23,865 bases of DNA, taken from positions 1 to 23,865 of IMG/VR virus record IMGVR_UViG_3300025892_000153; one strand, written 5' to 3'. Positions 9,185 to 17,558 of the stretch are shown piece after piece (the first letter of the stretch is position 1; every line of letters begins with the position of its first letter). The stretch comes from a virus. A program made the translations under genes and the position numbers. Below the pieces are notes generated by a model. That model made no database searches. It was not told the DNA's origin and saw nothing but the letters and a program-made list of their open reading frames with translations.

Positions 9185-10018
9185 TTATGAGTTAGGGTCT
9201 AAATCTGCTAATTTGTTTTTAATGATGTCTTTAAGTGCCTCTATGGCTTCAAATAAATCTTCTGTCCTTTGACCAGATGAACTTTTTTCAACATCAGCTT
9301 TCCATTGACTGTAAGTTCTATTTTGGTATTTAAGGTCACTAGATTTAGCTTTTTCATAAGCTTGTCTTAAATCTTTACCTGCTCGACTATCATCAAAATC
9401 AGAACCTACTATATTATTTGCCCTTATTTTGAGATCATTATAAGTCATTATGGGATTTTCAGGATCGCCACCTATTTGAGTTAAATAAGCATCATATGCA
9501 GCTTGAGCTTGTTGGCTATTAATTTGACCTTCTAAAGTATCTGCTATTTGTGTGACTAAAGTTTCAATTTCACCTTCTAATGTTGAAATTTGTCCTTCTA
9601 ATTCACTTATTTGACTATTTAAATTATCTACAACACCTTGAAGTGGGTTATTATAACTGCCTACATAATCTAAACTAGTTTCTATTATAGTAGTATGAGA
9701 ATTTTCTCCTTCTTTAGGGATATCAAAAAAGATTTCATTATAAAAATTAAAAAACTGATCAATTTCAATAGGAAGATTAGTACTATTTAATTCTTCAAAA
9801 GATATATTATTTTTATTATTAAATTCTTTTTTACTATATATAGTTCTAGTAAATGTTATATCCCCGTCGTAATTAGGAGGGACTGGATTTTCTTCATCTA
9901 CAACAGATGTAGAAAAATTTTGATTCATAGAACTATTATTTCTAGATTGAAAAATATCAGACGAAATATTATTTTCTTCTATAGTAGTATTTCCGTATTT
10001 AGTATTGTGCGAAGCCAT
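9185..10018 (-). CDS. Coiled-coil structural protein of the baseplate cluster
   Basis: 277 residues. The first 100 are polar, Asn-rich and probably extended. Residues 130-165 (LNSQISELEGQISTLEGEIE and a similar following stretch) form an unusually regular coiled coil with seven-residue steps, so a trimeric or dimeric rod is expected. The C-terminal part (180-277) is helical and highly charged, with RAGKDLRQAYEKAKSS and a final Asp-rich end. No known family. It lies between the DNRLRE-like protein and the large tail protein, and its stop is directly next to that start (9185/9184), so the products are likely to be assembled together. Confidence 0.55.
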   Translation of the reverse strand: MASHNTKYGNTTIEENNISSDIFQSRNNSSMNQNFSTSVVDEENPVPPNYDGDITFTRTIYSKKEFNNKNNISFEELNSTNLPIEIDQFFNFYNEIFFDIPKEGENSHTTIIETSLDYVGSYNNPLQGVVDNLNSQISELEGQISTLEGEIETLVTQIADTLEGQINSQQAQAAYDAYLTQIGGDPENPIMTYNDLKIRANNIVGSDFDDSRAGKDLRQAYEKAKSSDLKYQNRTYSQWKADVEKSSSGQRTEDLFEAIEALKDIIKNKLADLDPNS

Positions 10019-11184
10019 TATGATTTAACTATTTTAAAGTAACAATTTTCATCAAATACTCTTATACCATCATTATTCTCATGTTTAAATAAGAGTTTAT
10101 AATATCTTCCTTCTTGTAAACCATTCATATATAACTTAAAATACATACCTTCTAAGTCAGCACTTAGTTTAGACGTAGGTCCAAATGGTATAATAGTTTC
10201 TTCAGTAGCATAATCAATTAAAGAATAGTAAGATTCACTAGTAAAATATTTAGTGTCCAAATAATTTGAAGAAGTAACAAATCTACGTGTAGGATATAAT
10301 TCTCTAACATTAAGTCTAAATTTAGGTTCTTCTATACTTTTAAATGTACCTTTATTATTTCTTAAAGTTACATATATTTCTCCTGAATTTAAAATTGTAT
10401 TACTAGTAGCGGATCCTGTGTCATAGGATGAATCATCCCATGCAATGTCCAAATAAGGAGGATATATTGTATGGGTATCCATAGAGAAAAAGTTTAATTC
10501 CCCATCATTTATAGCAGTAAATTCTTGTGATCCTGAGCGTTTTAATATAAATCCATTATTAGTAATGCCATCAGGATAAGTTGCTGAATTATTACTGGCA
10601 CTATAGTGTTTTAAAACAGGTAATGTTATGTCTAAGGATATATCTAATTCATCATTATATCCATAACTCCTATCTACTTCAAAAGTAGATCCTGTGTACC
10701 ATACACCACCTCCTGGGGCATCATCTATCCAACTTCCCGTAGTACCCGCAGATAAACTGGCAGTATTCCAATACGTTCCGATAGCATTATATTTGGTTGC
10801 ATTTTCACTTCCATCGCGGTATTTCCAAGATACTCCATCAGTAATTTGTGGGATATTGTTTAATCTACCTGTACCATTTATCCAACTTTCAGCAAGAGGA
10901 TAAATTTCTAAATGTTGATCAGCACTTAATTCTTTATGTTCAGTTTGCCATAGCTTTAAACTAGCAGTGACAATATTTTTATTTTGGGCTTTATTATTAA
11001 TAACATCAACTAATTGGGTTGTATTAAACTGTATTAAAATTCTACTAGGATAAAAATTAGTATCTGTGTTAGATTTAATATCTCTTAATGTTAATATTTC
11101 ATCAATCCCCGTATTTAGAGTTTGATTTGTAGGACGAGAGTATATTGTAGCGTCTTTTTCAGGAAATAAGAAGTAATGTGCCAT
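10018..11184 (-). CDS. DNRLRE-like beta-sandwich tail/baseplate protein
   Basis: 388 residues. The N-terminal ~230 resemble DNRLRE/carbohydrate-binding-module-like domains: DATIYSRPTNQTLNTGIDEI (residues 11-30), then SRILIQFN, ASLKLWQTEH and QHLEIYPLAESWINGTG. In surface proteins such domains bind polysaccharide or stabilise beta-rich filaments. Residues 240-388 form a second beta region with TLRNNKGTFKS, then RLNVRELYPTRR, and a closing YYKLLFKHENNDG. No catalytic motif. Placed just after gp6, it is likely a wedge-attached protein, perhaps occupying the place of T4 gp7 or gp8, though no homology to those is claimed. It shares one base with the next gene. Confidence 0.6.
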   Translation of the reverse strand: MAHYFLFPEKDATIYSRPTNQTLNTGIDEILTLRDIKSNTDTNFYPSRILIQFNTTQLVDVINNKAQNKNIVTASLKLWQTEHKELSADQHLEIYPLAESWINGTGRLNNIPQITDGVSWKYRDGSENATKYNAIGTYWNTASLSAGTTGSWIDDAPGGGVWYTGSTFEVDRSYGYNDELDISLDITLPVLKHYSASNNSATYPDGITNNGFILKRSGSQEFTAINDGELNFFSMDTHTIYPPYLDIAWDDSSYDTGSATSNTILNSGEIYVTLRNNKGTFKSIEEPKFRLNVRELYPTRRFVTSSNYLDTKYFTSESYYSLIDYATEETIIPFGPTSKLSADLEGMYFKLYMNGLQEGRYYKLLFKHENNDGIRVFDENCYFKIVKS

Positions 11185-11193
11185 GGTTATTAA

Positions 11194-13068
11194 TTATCGA
11201 GTTACTCTACCAATTATATCACTATTAGGGTATTTTAATTCAAATATTGCAGGATCTACTGATGGATATATAATATTATTTCGAGTGGCTGCTTCAAAAT
11301 TATATTTAAATTGAGAATAACCATCATCAATACCATGTTTATTAGTAATAATAATTTGATCTACATTTTGAACACCATCAACGTTGTATAAAATATTATT
11401 TATATCGCCTTTTATAATTGGTTGATTAATTTGCCAATTATCAATATTAAAAAAATCCTTAAGCCTATTAATACATCTAATTAATACTGAATCATTATTA
11501 AATCCTTTTTTAACGCTAATATTAAATTCTACATTAAAGTTAAGAACAGAAGCATTTTTAATATTGATAGCATCTGTTAACATTCTATATTGCTCTAAAT
11601 AAGTAGCTAAATTTATTTTTGCAGCCGTTGGGAGGGTTTCTAATTTTTTATTAAAATTAAAACCTAAAACATATAAATTAAGAGCATTAGGGTTAGATAT
11701 TCTTTTATTGGTTTCTAATGAAATTTGATTGTCTTGGGTTATATATGCTTTAGCTATATTTCCAAATTGAACAGGCATAGACAATGTTCTAAATATATAA
11801 TCTTCTTTTGTTACAGTACGTTTTTGGGCAGCAAATTGAGCTATAGTATTAAGACGGATATCTTGTGCTGAATCACCAGGACCACCACCCAAAGCTGGTT
11901 CAGGATTAGTGCATGCTAAAGAATCTACAGCATCATTAAAAATCGAAGAATTTAAATTACCTTGACGAGGAGTTATAGTTACACTACCTATTCTATTAAT
12001 GACGTTTGAGTTAGTATTTGATTGGATCCCCCCACCAACTAAATATTTAATAGTTAAAGTAGTATTAGAAGGGGCTTCACCATAAGTTTTAGTATATAAA
12101 AAATTTGAAGGATCATATGCTTTATCTAATAATGATCTACCATCTTTAATACCCAATCCAATATTATCTGGGTTAGGAATAATAGTAGTATCATCACCTC
12201 CTGTTGATCCTGCTCCAAAATGAATTTCTAATTTTTTATTAGATTTAAATCTAGTAGTAAATCTTTTAGACACTTTTTTAGTCCTTAATAAGTAAGGAAT
12301 TTGACCATTATATTGGGGTAGGTCAGGATCATATGCTTCATTATTAGGTACCTCCTCAAATACAGTTTCTTGAGCTAAATAGGGAACTTCAGTCCAAGTA
12401 TTACCTTCTGAATCTGTAATAGATTGGATTTCAATTATGTTAGAATCTTCTAGTGATATAGTTTTAAATCTTTCAGCCCCTTGTATACTAAAAGTAGCAG
12501 TTTTAATATCAGCACTTATAGCTTTAACCGTTTTTTTAAGTAAAAAATAATCGGGCTGTCCATCATCTAAAGAATAAACTGTTTGTTCTGTAGGATCAGC
12601 AGATGATGAAAACGCAAAATCTACATCTTTTTCTATTATATATCTAATTCCACTTCCATTATTGGGTAAGAAGTCTGAGTTTTGTTTTACTTTATAGGCA
12701 TATCTCCAATCAGGATTACCACTACCATTAGCAGGAATTTGTTGGAATAATTCTAAGTTTACAATAGCAGGAGTAGTAACAGAAGGTTTATATCCTAAAT
12801 TATACGCTAGAGCAAATAAATTTTCTCTTTCTTGAGCATATTGTAAAAATACTTCTTGAATTTGTGAATCTGTATAGAATGAAAGAACGTCCCCTATATA
12901 AGAAGCCATTTCTATAAACATAGTTCCAGGACTGCCTTCAGTGAAATCGTTTAATAAGTCAGGGTAATATACCTCTGCCATATTAATTAAAGCATTTTTA
13001 AAATCATTAAAATCTTTATCTAAATACCTTACAGATTTAGTATTATTTTTTGCTGTTGAATATGCCAT
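11194..13068 (-). CDS. 6: Baseplate wedge protein gp6 (J-like)
   Basis: 624 residues, near the T4 gp6 length (660). The N-terminus has the family opening: VRYLDKDFNDFKNALINMAE (residues 13-32), then DFTEGSPGTMFIEMASYIGD and a long helix VFLQYAQERENLFALAYNLG with YKP at about 94. The centre contains a beta-rich domain and the segment AQDIRLNTIAQFAAQKRTVT (about 390-410). The C-terminal third has an alpha-beta domain (FNVEFNISVKKGFN and DINNILYNVDGVQNVDQIII) shared with phage mu gp47 / J-type proteins. Gp6 dimers form the inter-wedge ring of the baseplate. The start is ATG after A-rich sequence. It follows gp25 as in other T4-like phages. Confidence 0.88.
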   Translation of the reverse strand: MAYSTAKNNTKSVRYLDKDFNDFKNALINMAEVYYPDLLNDFTEGSPGTMFIEMASYIGDVLSFYTDSQIQEVFLQYAQERENLFALAYNLGYKPSVTTPAIVNLELFQQIPANGSGNPDWRYAYKVKQNSDFLPNNGSGIRYIIEKDVDFAFSSSADPTEQTVYSLDDGQPDYFLLKKTVKAISADIKTATFSIQGAERFKTISLEDSNIIEIQSITDSEGNTWTEVPYLAQETVFEEVPNNEAYDPDLPQYNGQIPYLLRTKKVSKRFTTRFKSNKKLEIHFGAGSTGGDDTTIIPNPDNIGLGIKDGRSLLDKAYDPSNFLYTKTYGEAPSNTTLTIKYLVGGGIQSNTNSNVINRIGSVTITPRQGNLNSSIFNDAVDSLACTNPEPALGGGPGDSAQDIRLNTIAQFAAQKRTVTKEDYIFRTLSMPVQFGNIAKAYITQDNQISLETNKRISNPNALNLYVLGFNFNKKLETLPTAAKINLATYLEQYRMLTDAINIKNASVLNFNVEFNISVKKGFNNDSVLIRCINRLKDFFNIDNWQINQPIIKGDINNILYNVDGVQNVDQIIITNKHGIDDGYSQFKYNFEAATRNNIIYPSVDPAIFELKYPNSDIIGRVTR

Positions 13069-13080
13069 TATACTTTTTTA

Positions 13081-13551
13081 TTAAAGATTAAGATAATTAT
13101 TTAAATCAGTAGTTGATGCTGTACTCGGGTCATTAGTAAAATTTAAGGCCACTGAATCTTCTTCTTCACTATTGTTTAAACTATAATTTACAGTTACAAA
13201 TAAAGTATGTCCTTGTAAACCACCATCCTGAAGAGCTATATTTTTTATAGTAATTTCAGGAATATATTGTTCAATTTGGGGGGTTATTACATTTCTTAAT
13301 TCATCGCCTGATATAGGGGTATTTTGTTGAAAAAGTCTATTTTTTAATCCCACTCCAAAATTTGGGTTATATAATCTTTCACCGGGTGAAGTTAATAATA
13401 CATTAATTAATTTAGATTTAGCATGTAATTTTGTAGTATAATCTAAATCAAATATCTTTTTTTTATTAAAAGGTAGACGTATCCCTACTGCGACTTTTTC
13501 ACTAATATCAACAGGATCTATTTTAACAGGTTTACGTAGTTTAATAGCCAT
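13081..13551 (-). CDS. 25: Baseplate wedge protein gp25
   Basis: 156 residues, slightly longer than T4 gp25 (132). The GPW/gp25 family layout is clear: GIRLPFNKKKIFDLDYTT (residues 23-40), a helix KSKLINVLLTSPGERLYNPN, then FGVGLKNRLFQ, with GER in the place of the conserved E-P-R loop. A second helix covers DELRNVITPQIEQYIPEI and is followed by antiparallel strands (LFVTVNYSLNN). In contractile injection systems this protein joins the sheath to the wedge core and bears the conserved lysozyme-like fold without lysozyme activity. Adjacent gp6 is its known partner, supporting the assignment. Confidence 0.92.
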   Translation of the reverse strand: MAIKLRKPVKIDPVDISEKVAVGIRLPFNKKKIFDLDYTTKLHAKSKLINVLLTSPGERLYNPNFGVGLKNRLFQQNTPISGDELRNVITPQIEQYIPEITIKNIALQDGGLQGHTLFVTVNYSLNNSEEEDSVALNFTNDPSTASTTDLNNYLNL

Positions 13552-13916
13552 TAGGGTCTAAATTCTTTTTTCTTTTCAATTGCTTTCATTACTGGACTCC
13601 AATCTTTATTTAAAAACTGATTTACAGGATCATTAGCAGCAAATGTTTGTTCTGGTGTAGGAGTTACAGCAGTTTCTGATAATAATGAATTAAGAGTATT
13701 ATTGCTTGTATTAAAATTAGGAGGTGGTATTTGTTCTCTTAATTTTGCTCTAAAATCTTCAATTTCTTGAGTATTATTTGTAGTTTCTATTACACGCTGT
13801 TGGGTGGGTTGGATAACTAACTCTTCTTTTAGTAATGCTATTTCACGTCTTAATGCATGATCTATTTCTTCTCGCACAACTTTTCTAATTATTTTTTCGA
13901 ATGCATTTATTTTCAT
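13551..13916 (-). CDS. Unassigned coiled-coil protein before gp25
   Basis: 121 residues. It starts with a strongly amphipathic, charged helix (FEKIIRKVVREEIDHALRRE, residues 6-25, continuing to about 35). A Gln/Thr-rich stretch and a second short helix (EDFRAKLREQIPPP) follow. Residues 70-105 are polar and probably disordered, and the end is basic (KAIEKKKEFRP). The first helix resembles helices in other proteins of this window (LIKEELNAF in the acidic protein). No enzyme motif is seen. Its stop and the gp25 start share one base (TAATG), so it is likely made in step with gp25 and may be a wedge assembly factor. Confidence 0.55.
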   Translation of the reverse strand: MKINAFEKIIRKVVREEIDHALRREIALLKEELVIQPTQQRVIETTNNTQEIEDFRAKLREQIPPPNFNTSNNTLNSLLSETAVTPTPEQTFAANDPVNQFLNKDWSPVMKAIEKKKEFRP

Positions 13917-13931
13917 CGTTATTAGTTTTTA

Positions 13932-13940
13932 ATAAATATA
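13932..13940 (-). promoter_or_regulatory. Candidate late-promoter element TATATTTAT
   Basis: Exact coding-strand TATATTTAT in the 31-bp gap, 15 bases before the ATG at 13916, ahead of the 121-residue protein, gp25, gp6 and the rest of the wedge genes. The surroundings are almost pure A/T and lack a -35/-33 partner. Confidence 0.5.
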
Positions 13941-13947
13941 AATTATT

Positions 13948-14820
13948 TTAATCTATTGTATTTTTTATTATACCTGTTTCATATAATTGGGTACCAGGAC
14001 CATTTTCCCTAACTTCATAATAAATTTTATATGATGGTAATATTATATCAGTAATTATAGTATTTAAATTAGAAGGATCTTTTATATATTCTTCTAGAGT
14101 AGTTCCTCCTAGAGGTTTATTATTGGTATTATCTCCATTAGTATTATCTCCTAATGCAGAATCATTTAAATTTAAAATAAAATTACCATATATAGAATTT
14201 AGCTGATCTAATAATGCTTGTAATTGATCTATAGTAGCTTGGGTATTATTAATACCTTGGTCTACAAAAGGTTCTAATTGATCTATTTCATCTATAAAAA
14301 ACTCAACAGGAGTATTTAAGTTAGATATAACTCCTTCAGTATTTTTTATTTTATCCTTAAAACTTTTTTTAAACTCACCTATTTTTATTACCACAGTACC
14401 ACTAATAACAGGGGCTACTTGGGAGGCTAATATCCCATCTAAAGTAGGTAATAATCCTTTTATTGTGTTAATTACACCACTAAAAATATTTGTAATTTCA
14501 TTTAAATTTTCAAAATTGTTTCTTATAGAATTAAATCTAGCTTTAATAGCTTCTAACTCTTCTTTTATTCCTTCTAATTTTTTTATAGCTTTTTCTAAAA
14601 AATTTTTAAACTTATTATAAGTTTGTTCAGCTTTTTGAAGAGCATTAGGAGAATCTAAAACTAATCCTTCTAGTTGTTGTTTAAAATCTTGGGGTGAAGG
14701 GATATTAGTTATAGTTTCTTCTTGTGCCCTTTTTTTAGCTACAACTAAAATTCGATCTTTAGTATCAGAAAGAGTAAAAGATGCTTGGTTAAGAATATTA
14801 TTTACTAATTTATTAATCAT
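13948..14820 (-). CDS. Coiled-coil baseplate-cluster protein of unknown role
   Basis: 290 residues. Residues 60-115 (KAEQTYNKFKNFLEKAIKKL and a following Lys/Glu run) form a clear coiled-coil, then helices continue to about 215, with QATIDQLQALLDQLNSIYGN near the end. A weakly hydrophobic part lies at 128-145 (TLDGILASQVAPVISGTVV). Repeated GDNTNGDNTN (about 226-235) makes a flexible polar linker before a compact C-terminus (YKIYYEVRENGPGTQLYETG). It overlaps the beta-helix gene by four bases and is followed by a 31-bp gap with an exact promoter-like nonamer. A baseplate or tail assembly role is inferred from position; no family is recognised. Confidence 0.55.
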   Translation of the reverse strand: MINKLVNNILNQASFTLSDTKDRILVVAKKRAQEETITNIPSPQDFKQQLEGLVLDSPNALQKAEQTYNKFKNFLEKAIKKLEGIKEELEAIKARFNSIRNNFENLNEITNIFSGVINTIKGLLPTLDGILASQVAPVISGTVVIKIGEFKKSFKDKIKNTEGVISNLNTPVEFFIDEIDQLEPFVDQGINNTQATIDQLQALLDQLNSIYGNFILNLNDSALGDNTNGDNTNNKPLGGTTLEEYIKDPSNLNTIITDIILPSYKIYYEVRENGPGTQLYETGIIKNTID

Positions 14821-15254
14821 TTAATGAATACTTTTTTACTTTCTATATCATCTAACCTAGACTTAATTTTAGCTAAGTCTTTTAAAATAACTTTATTTAA
14901 ACCATTATTAATACTGGGATTAGGACCCATTAAACCTGAGGTCATTGGGTATTGAACTTTAAAAAACATATCTAAAGCATTAATTAAATCAGTTAAGATT
15001 TGTTTTAATTCCCTACTTCTTACCGCGGGTATATTAACATCTTGTCCATTTTCAATAGGGCCTATGTAAATTTTAGATCCATTAATAAAAATATCATTTC
15101 TACTATTAACATGGAATTCACCATCTGTTTTGAATACAAACAGATTTTTAGACGAAAACACAATATCGTCACGACCATTAAATACTAATCGATCACTATC
15201 AATTAATATTTGTTTACCTACGTACTGGTCTTCTTGTATAAAATTAGTTGCCAT
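14817..15254 (-). CDS. Baseplate spike beta-helix-like protein
   Basis: 145 residues. The first ~75 are short repetitive beta strands of about eight to ten residues (QILIDSDRLVF, DIVFSSKNLFVFKTD, EFHVNSRNDIFINGSKIYIG), the pattern of a triple-stranded beta-helix like the C-terminal spike needle of T4 gp5. Residues 80-145 are helical and include a Met/Gly-rich break (PMTSGLMGPNP) and a terminal helix (LAKIKSRLDDIESK). It directly follows the spike/amidase gene with a one-base overlap, so the needle appears to be encoded as a separate chain. It may instead be a PAAR-like tip adaptor, though no PAAR motif was seen. Confidence 0.65.
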   Translation of the reverse strand: MATNFIQEDQYVGKQILIDSDRLVFNGRDDIVFSSKNLFVFKTDGEFHVNSRNDIFINGSKIYIGPIENGQDVNIPAVRSRELKQILTDLINALDMFFKVQYPMTSGLMGPNPSINNGLNKVILKDLAKIKSRLDDIESKKVFIK

Positions 15255-17224
15255 TATGTTACTAAGTTTGCTAATCTACTTGATTCGTTAACTAAATCAG
15301 AACCATTCCACTGGGCATAAAATCCTTTACCTGTGTTAAGGGTTTCTTCAAGAATATTACCACTTGATATGTTAATTTTATCACACCATTTAGGTACATT
15401 AAATAATGGACAAGGTTTATTAGAACATTGGTTGTGTCCTAATACTTTTATATCAGGATATAATTCAACATATTTACGGGTTAATCTTTTAAGAGTATTA
15501 ATTTGTCCTCTAGTAATATCAAAATTTAATGGTTCGCCAGGTCCTGAATATCCACCAATCCAATTTAAGTGGATACTATTAGAGTTGATCCCAGAAGCAC
15601 CATTAGTACTTATATCGTCCGAATACACCCTAGTACCATTACCATTTCTATCTATTATCCAATGGTAACCTCCTGTTTTCCAACCACTACCATCTCGTTC
15701 ATTAAAAAAGAACCTCATCAAACTAGCGGGGGTTGTTGATGTGCTAGAGCCAGCAGTGTGAATTACTAAATATTTAATATCTCGTTGAGTAGTTTTAGCC
15801 ATAGTTAAACTACGGTCAGGTAGAGGTAATACTAATAAAGCTCCTACTTTGTTTTTGAAAACGGCTTGTGTACCCCTTCTCCATTTATTTTCAGCATCTA
15901 TATTAATTTGTTTATAATCAACATCAACAGGTATTTCATCAGGTTGGAGATCTTCTAGTACACTAGGGTTAGGATAACTTACTTCTGGTTGATTATCAGT
16001 TGTAGGGTCAAATTCAGTTCCCCCTATTTCTATTGATTCTTCATTAAATACTAATAATTCTTCATCTTGTGCTTCATCTAAAGCAGCAAATACTGGATCT
16101 ATTTCTTCTACAGATTGGGTAGTTTCTATTTCTATTAATGGGTTAGAATCAATAATAGGAACATCAATATTAAATTGAATATTTTGGATTTGTAATTCTT
16201 GCTCTGGTAAAGTTTGAGGTATTATAGTTACAGGTTTTTTACTAATTTCTTCTAAAGGATTAGAAATGGGAGTATAAGTTGAATTTAAAGAATCAATATT
16301 AGTAGAAGTTGTATCTATAGGAATATTTTGATTTTCAAGCATATAAATCGAAGCAGCATCATTAGTTACATTTTCTTGAGACCCATTTCCTAAACTAAGA
16401 ACCATAGCTTTATCTCCTATACTAGAGTTTCCATCATCTGGGATATCTGTTACATTATTACTTATAGCATTAGTCCCCGTTGGTCCCGTAGTAGTAAAAC
16501 GAATTCTTTGTCCATTTTTACCTTCCATAATAGAATCTCCTTCACTTGGAATTAAAGGTCTTAATTCAGGGTTTTCTTTAAAATAATTCCCTAATTTTGT
16601 AGCAGCTTGCTCATTATCTTGTGAATCATCTAATCTAAAAATATAATTCCCATTTGCTGTTTGGGTTAGATTATATAATGGGGCATTGGGGTCATTACTA
16701 CCTGTATATCCTAGACTAACTAAATAATTATCTAATTGTTTTTTAGCTGTTTCTCTACTAGGTGATTTGAATTCTTTTTTAAATTCAAAAGATCTAACAT
16801 TAGTTTCTCTTTTAGATCTTAATTTTCTAGAATCTTTTTCTAAAGGTAAAGCATTACTAGTAGTATTATTATGAATATTGATAGCAGGAGTATAGTAATT
16901 AGTTGTAGTACTAATATCTCCTTCTAAATCATTATATATATCATCACTAGTTGATTCTATAATCTGGACTAATTCCCCAATTGTAGGATAAGTAAAGTTG
17001 TTTTTATTTAAAGGTTTAGCAGAAGGGAGAGTAGTAGAATCAGTATAATCTTGATTAAAACCAACTTCTACAAAAAATATAATACCTATATCTTCAGGAC
17101 TGTTATAAGATTTATGATCAGGAGATAGAATTATGTCAACAACCCTTTTAGTTGGGTTTTGATTTTTAGGATTTCCAGAATTACCTACTAAATTACCTTT
17201 GTTTTTATTATTCCTTAGACTCAT
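15254..17224 (-). CDS. gp5-like baseplate spike/hub protein with C-terminal T7-type amidase
   Basis: 656 residues. Residues 28-100 (VVDIILSPDHKS..., then IGELVQIIES) resemble the gp5-type N-terminal OB-like domain. A segment at 228-300 (GDSIMEGKNGQRIRF, then GDKAMVLSLGNG and DAASIYMLEN) is typical of phage baseplate hub proteins. An acidic low-complexity linker spans about 305-440. The C-terminus (484-620) is an N-acetylmuramoyl-L-alanine amidase of the T7 lysozyme type: H489, H597 and C605 as zinc ligands, with Y520 and K603 as catalytic residues. Spacings are close to T7 (H17, Y46, H122, K128, C130). It should cut peptidoglycan locally during DNA entry. T4 gp5 carries a glycosidase here, so the enzyme type has been swapped. 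It overlaps the next gene by one base. Confidence 0.85.
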   Translation of the reverse strand: MSLRNNKNKGNLVGNSGNPKNQNPTKRVVDIILSPDHKSYNSPEDIGIIFFVEVGFNQDYTDSTTLPSAKPLNKNNFTYPTIGELVQIIESTSDDIYNDLEGDISTTTNYYTPAINIHNNTTSNALPLEKDSRKLRSKRETNVRSFEFKKEFKSPSRETAKKQLDNYLVSLGYTGSNDPNAPLYNLTQTANGNYIFRLDDSQDNEQAATKLGNYFKENPELRPLIPSEGDSIMEGKNGQRIRFTTTGPTGTNAISNNVTDIPDDGNSSIGDKAMVLSLGNGSQENVTNDAASIYMLENQNIPIDTTSTNIDSLNSTYTPISNPLEEISKKPVTIIPQTLPEQELQIQNIQFNIDVPIIDSNPLIEIETTQSVEEIDPVFAALDEAQDEELLVFNEESIEIGGTEFDPTTDNQPEVSYPNPSVLEDLQPDEIPVDVDYKQINIDAENKWRRGTQAVFKNKVGALLVLPLPDRSLTMAKTTQRDIKYLVIHTAGSSTSTTPASLMRFFFNERDGSGWKTGGYHWIIDRNGNGTRVYSDDISTNGASGINSNSIHLNWIGGYSGPGEPLNFDITRGQINTLKRLTRKYVELYPDIKVLGHNQCSNKPCPLFNVPKWCDKINISSGNILEETLNTGKGFYAQWNGSDLVNESSRLANLVT

Positions 17225-17558
17225 CTTTTGCTACTTCTTCGGCTATTGCTTGTAATTGTCTAAGTTCTTCATCTGTTAATAATGAATCACCACCACCTGA
17301 AGCAGCATTATTTTGTAATCTCTGAATAACAGCCATCATTTTTATAAGATGTTCATCATTTTTTACACTAACCTCTAAATATTCTTTAATAAGAGGAACT
17401 ACTACAGGAGCATCACCAATGTTTTGAATTAATGGTTTTAATTCAGAAATTAAGGAATTTATTTGTTTATCCTTTTTTTTACTATTACCATATATCTCTT
17501 TAAATACGTCTGACGCTGTTTTACCGTCAAATATTATTGTATCTAATGGGTTACTCAT
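17208..17558 (-). CDS. Unassigned phage protein between gp55 and the spike gene
   Basis: 116 residues from the ATG at 17558. A TTG eight codons upstream is in frame but would lengthen the overlap with gp55 from 8 to 32 bases, so the ATG is preferred. The protein starts NPLDTIIFDGKTASDVFKEI (residues 3-22), followed by KKKDKQINSLISELKPLI and a helical stretch KNDEHLIKMMAVIQRLQN. A Gly-rich linker (SGGGDS) leads to an acidic tail (TDEELRQLQAIAEEVAKDESKE). No catalytic motif is evident. Its place directly before the spike/hub gene, overlapping it by 17 bases, suggests a small baseplate assembly or chaperone protein; this is inference. Confidence 0.6.
   Translation of the reverse strand: MSNPLDTIIFDGKTASDVFKEIYGNSKKKDKQINSLISELKPLIQNIGDAPVVVPLIKEYLEVSVKNDEHLIKMMAVIQRLQNNAASGGGDSLLTDEELRQLQAIAEEVAKDESKE

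Noticed and set aside
15333-15668. Plus-strand open frame opposite the spike gene
   Set aside because: It is antisense to the amidase domain, whose catalytic residues are intact, so it is a shadow.
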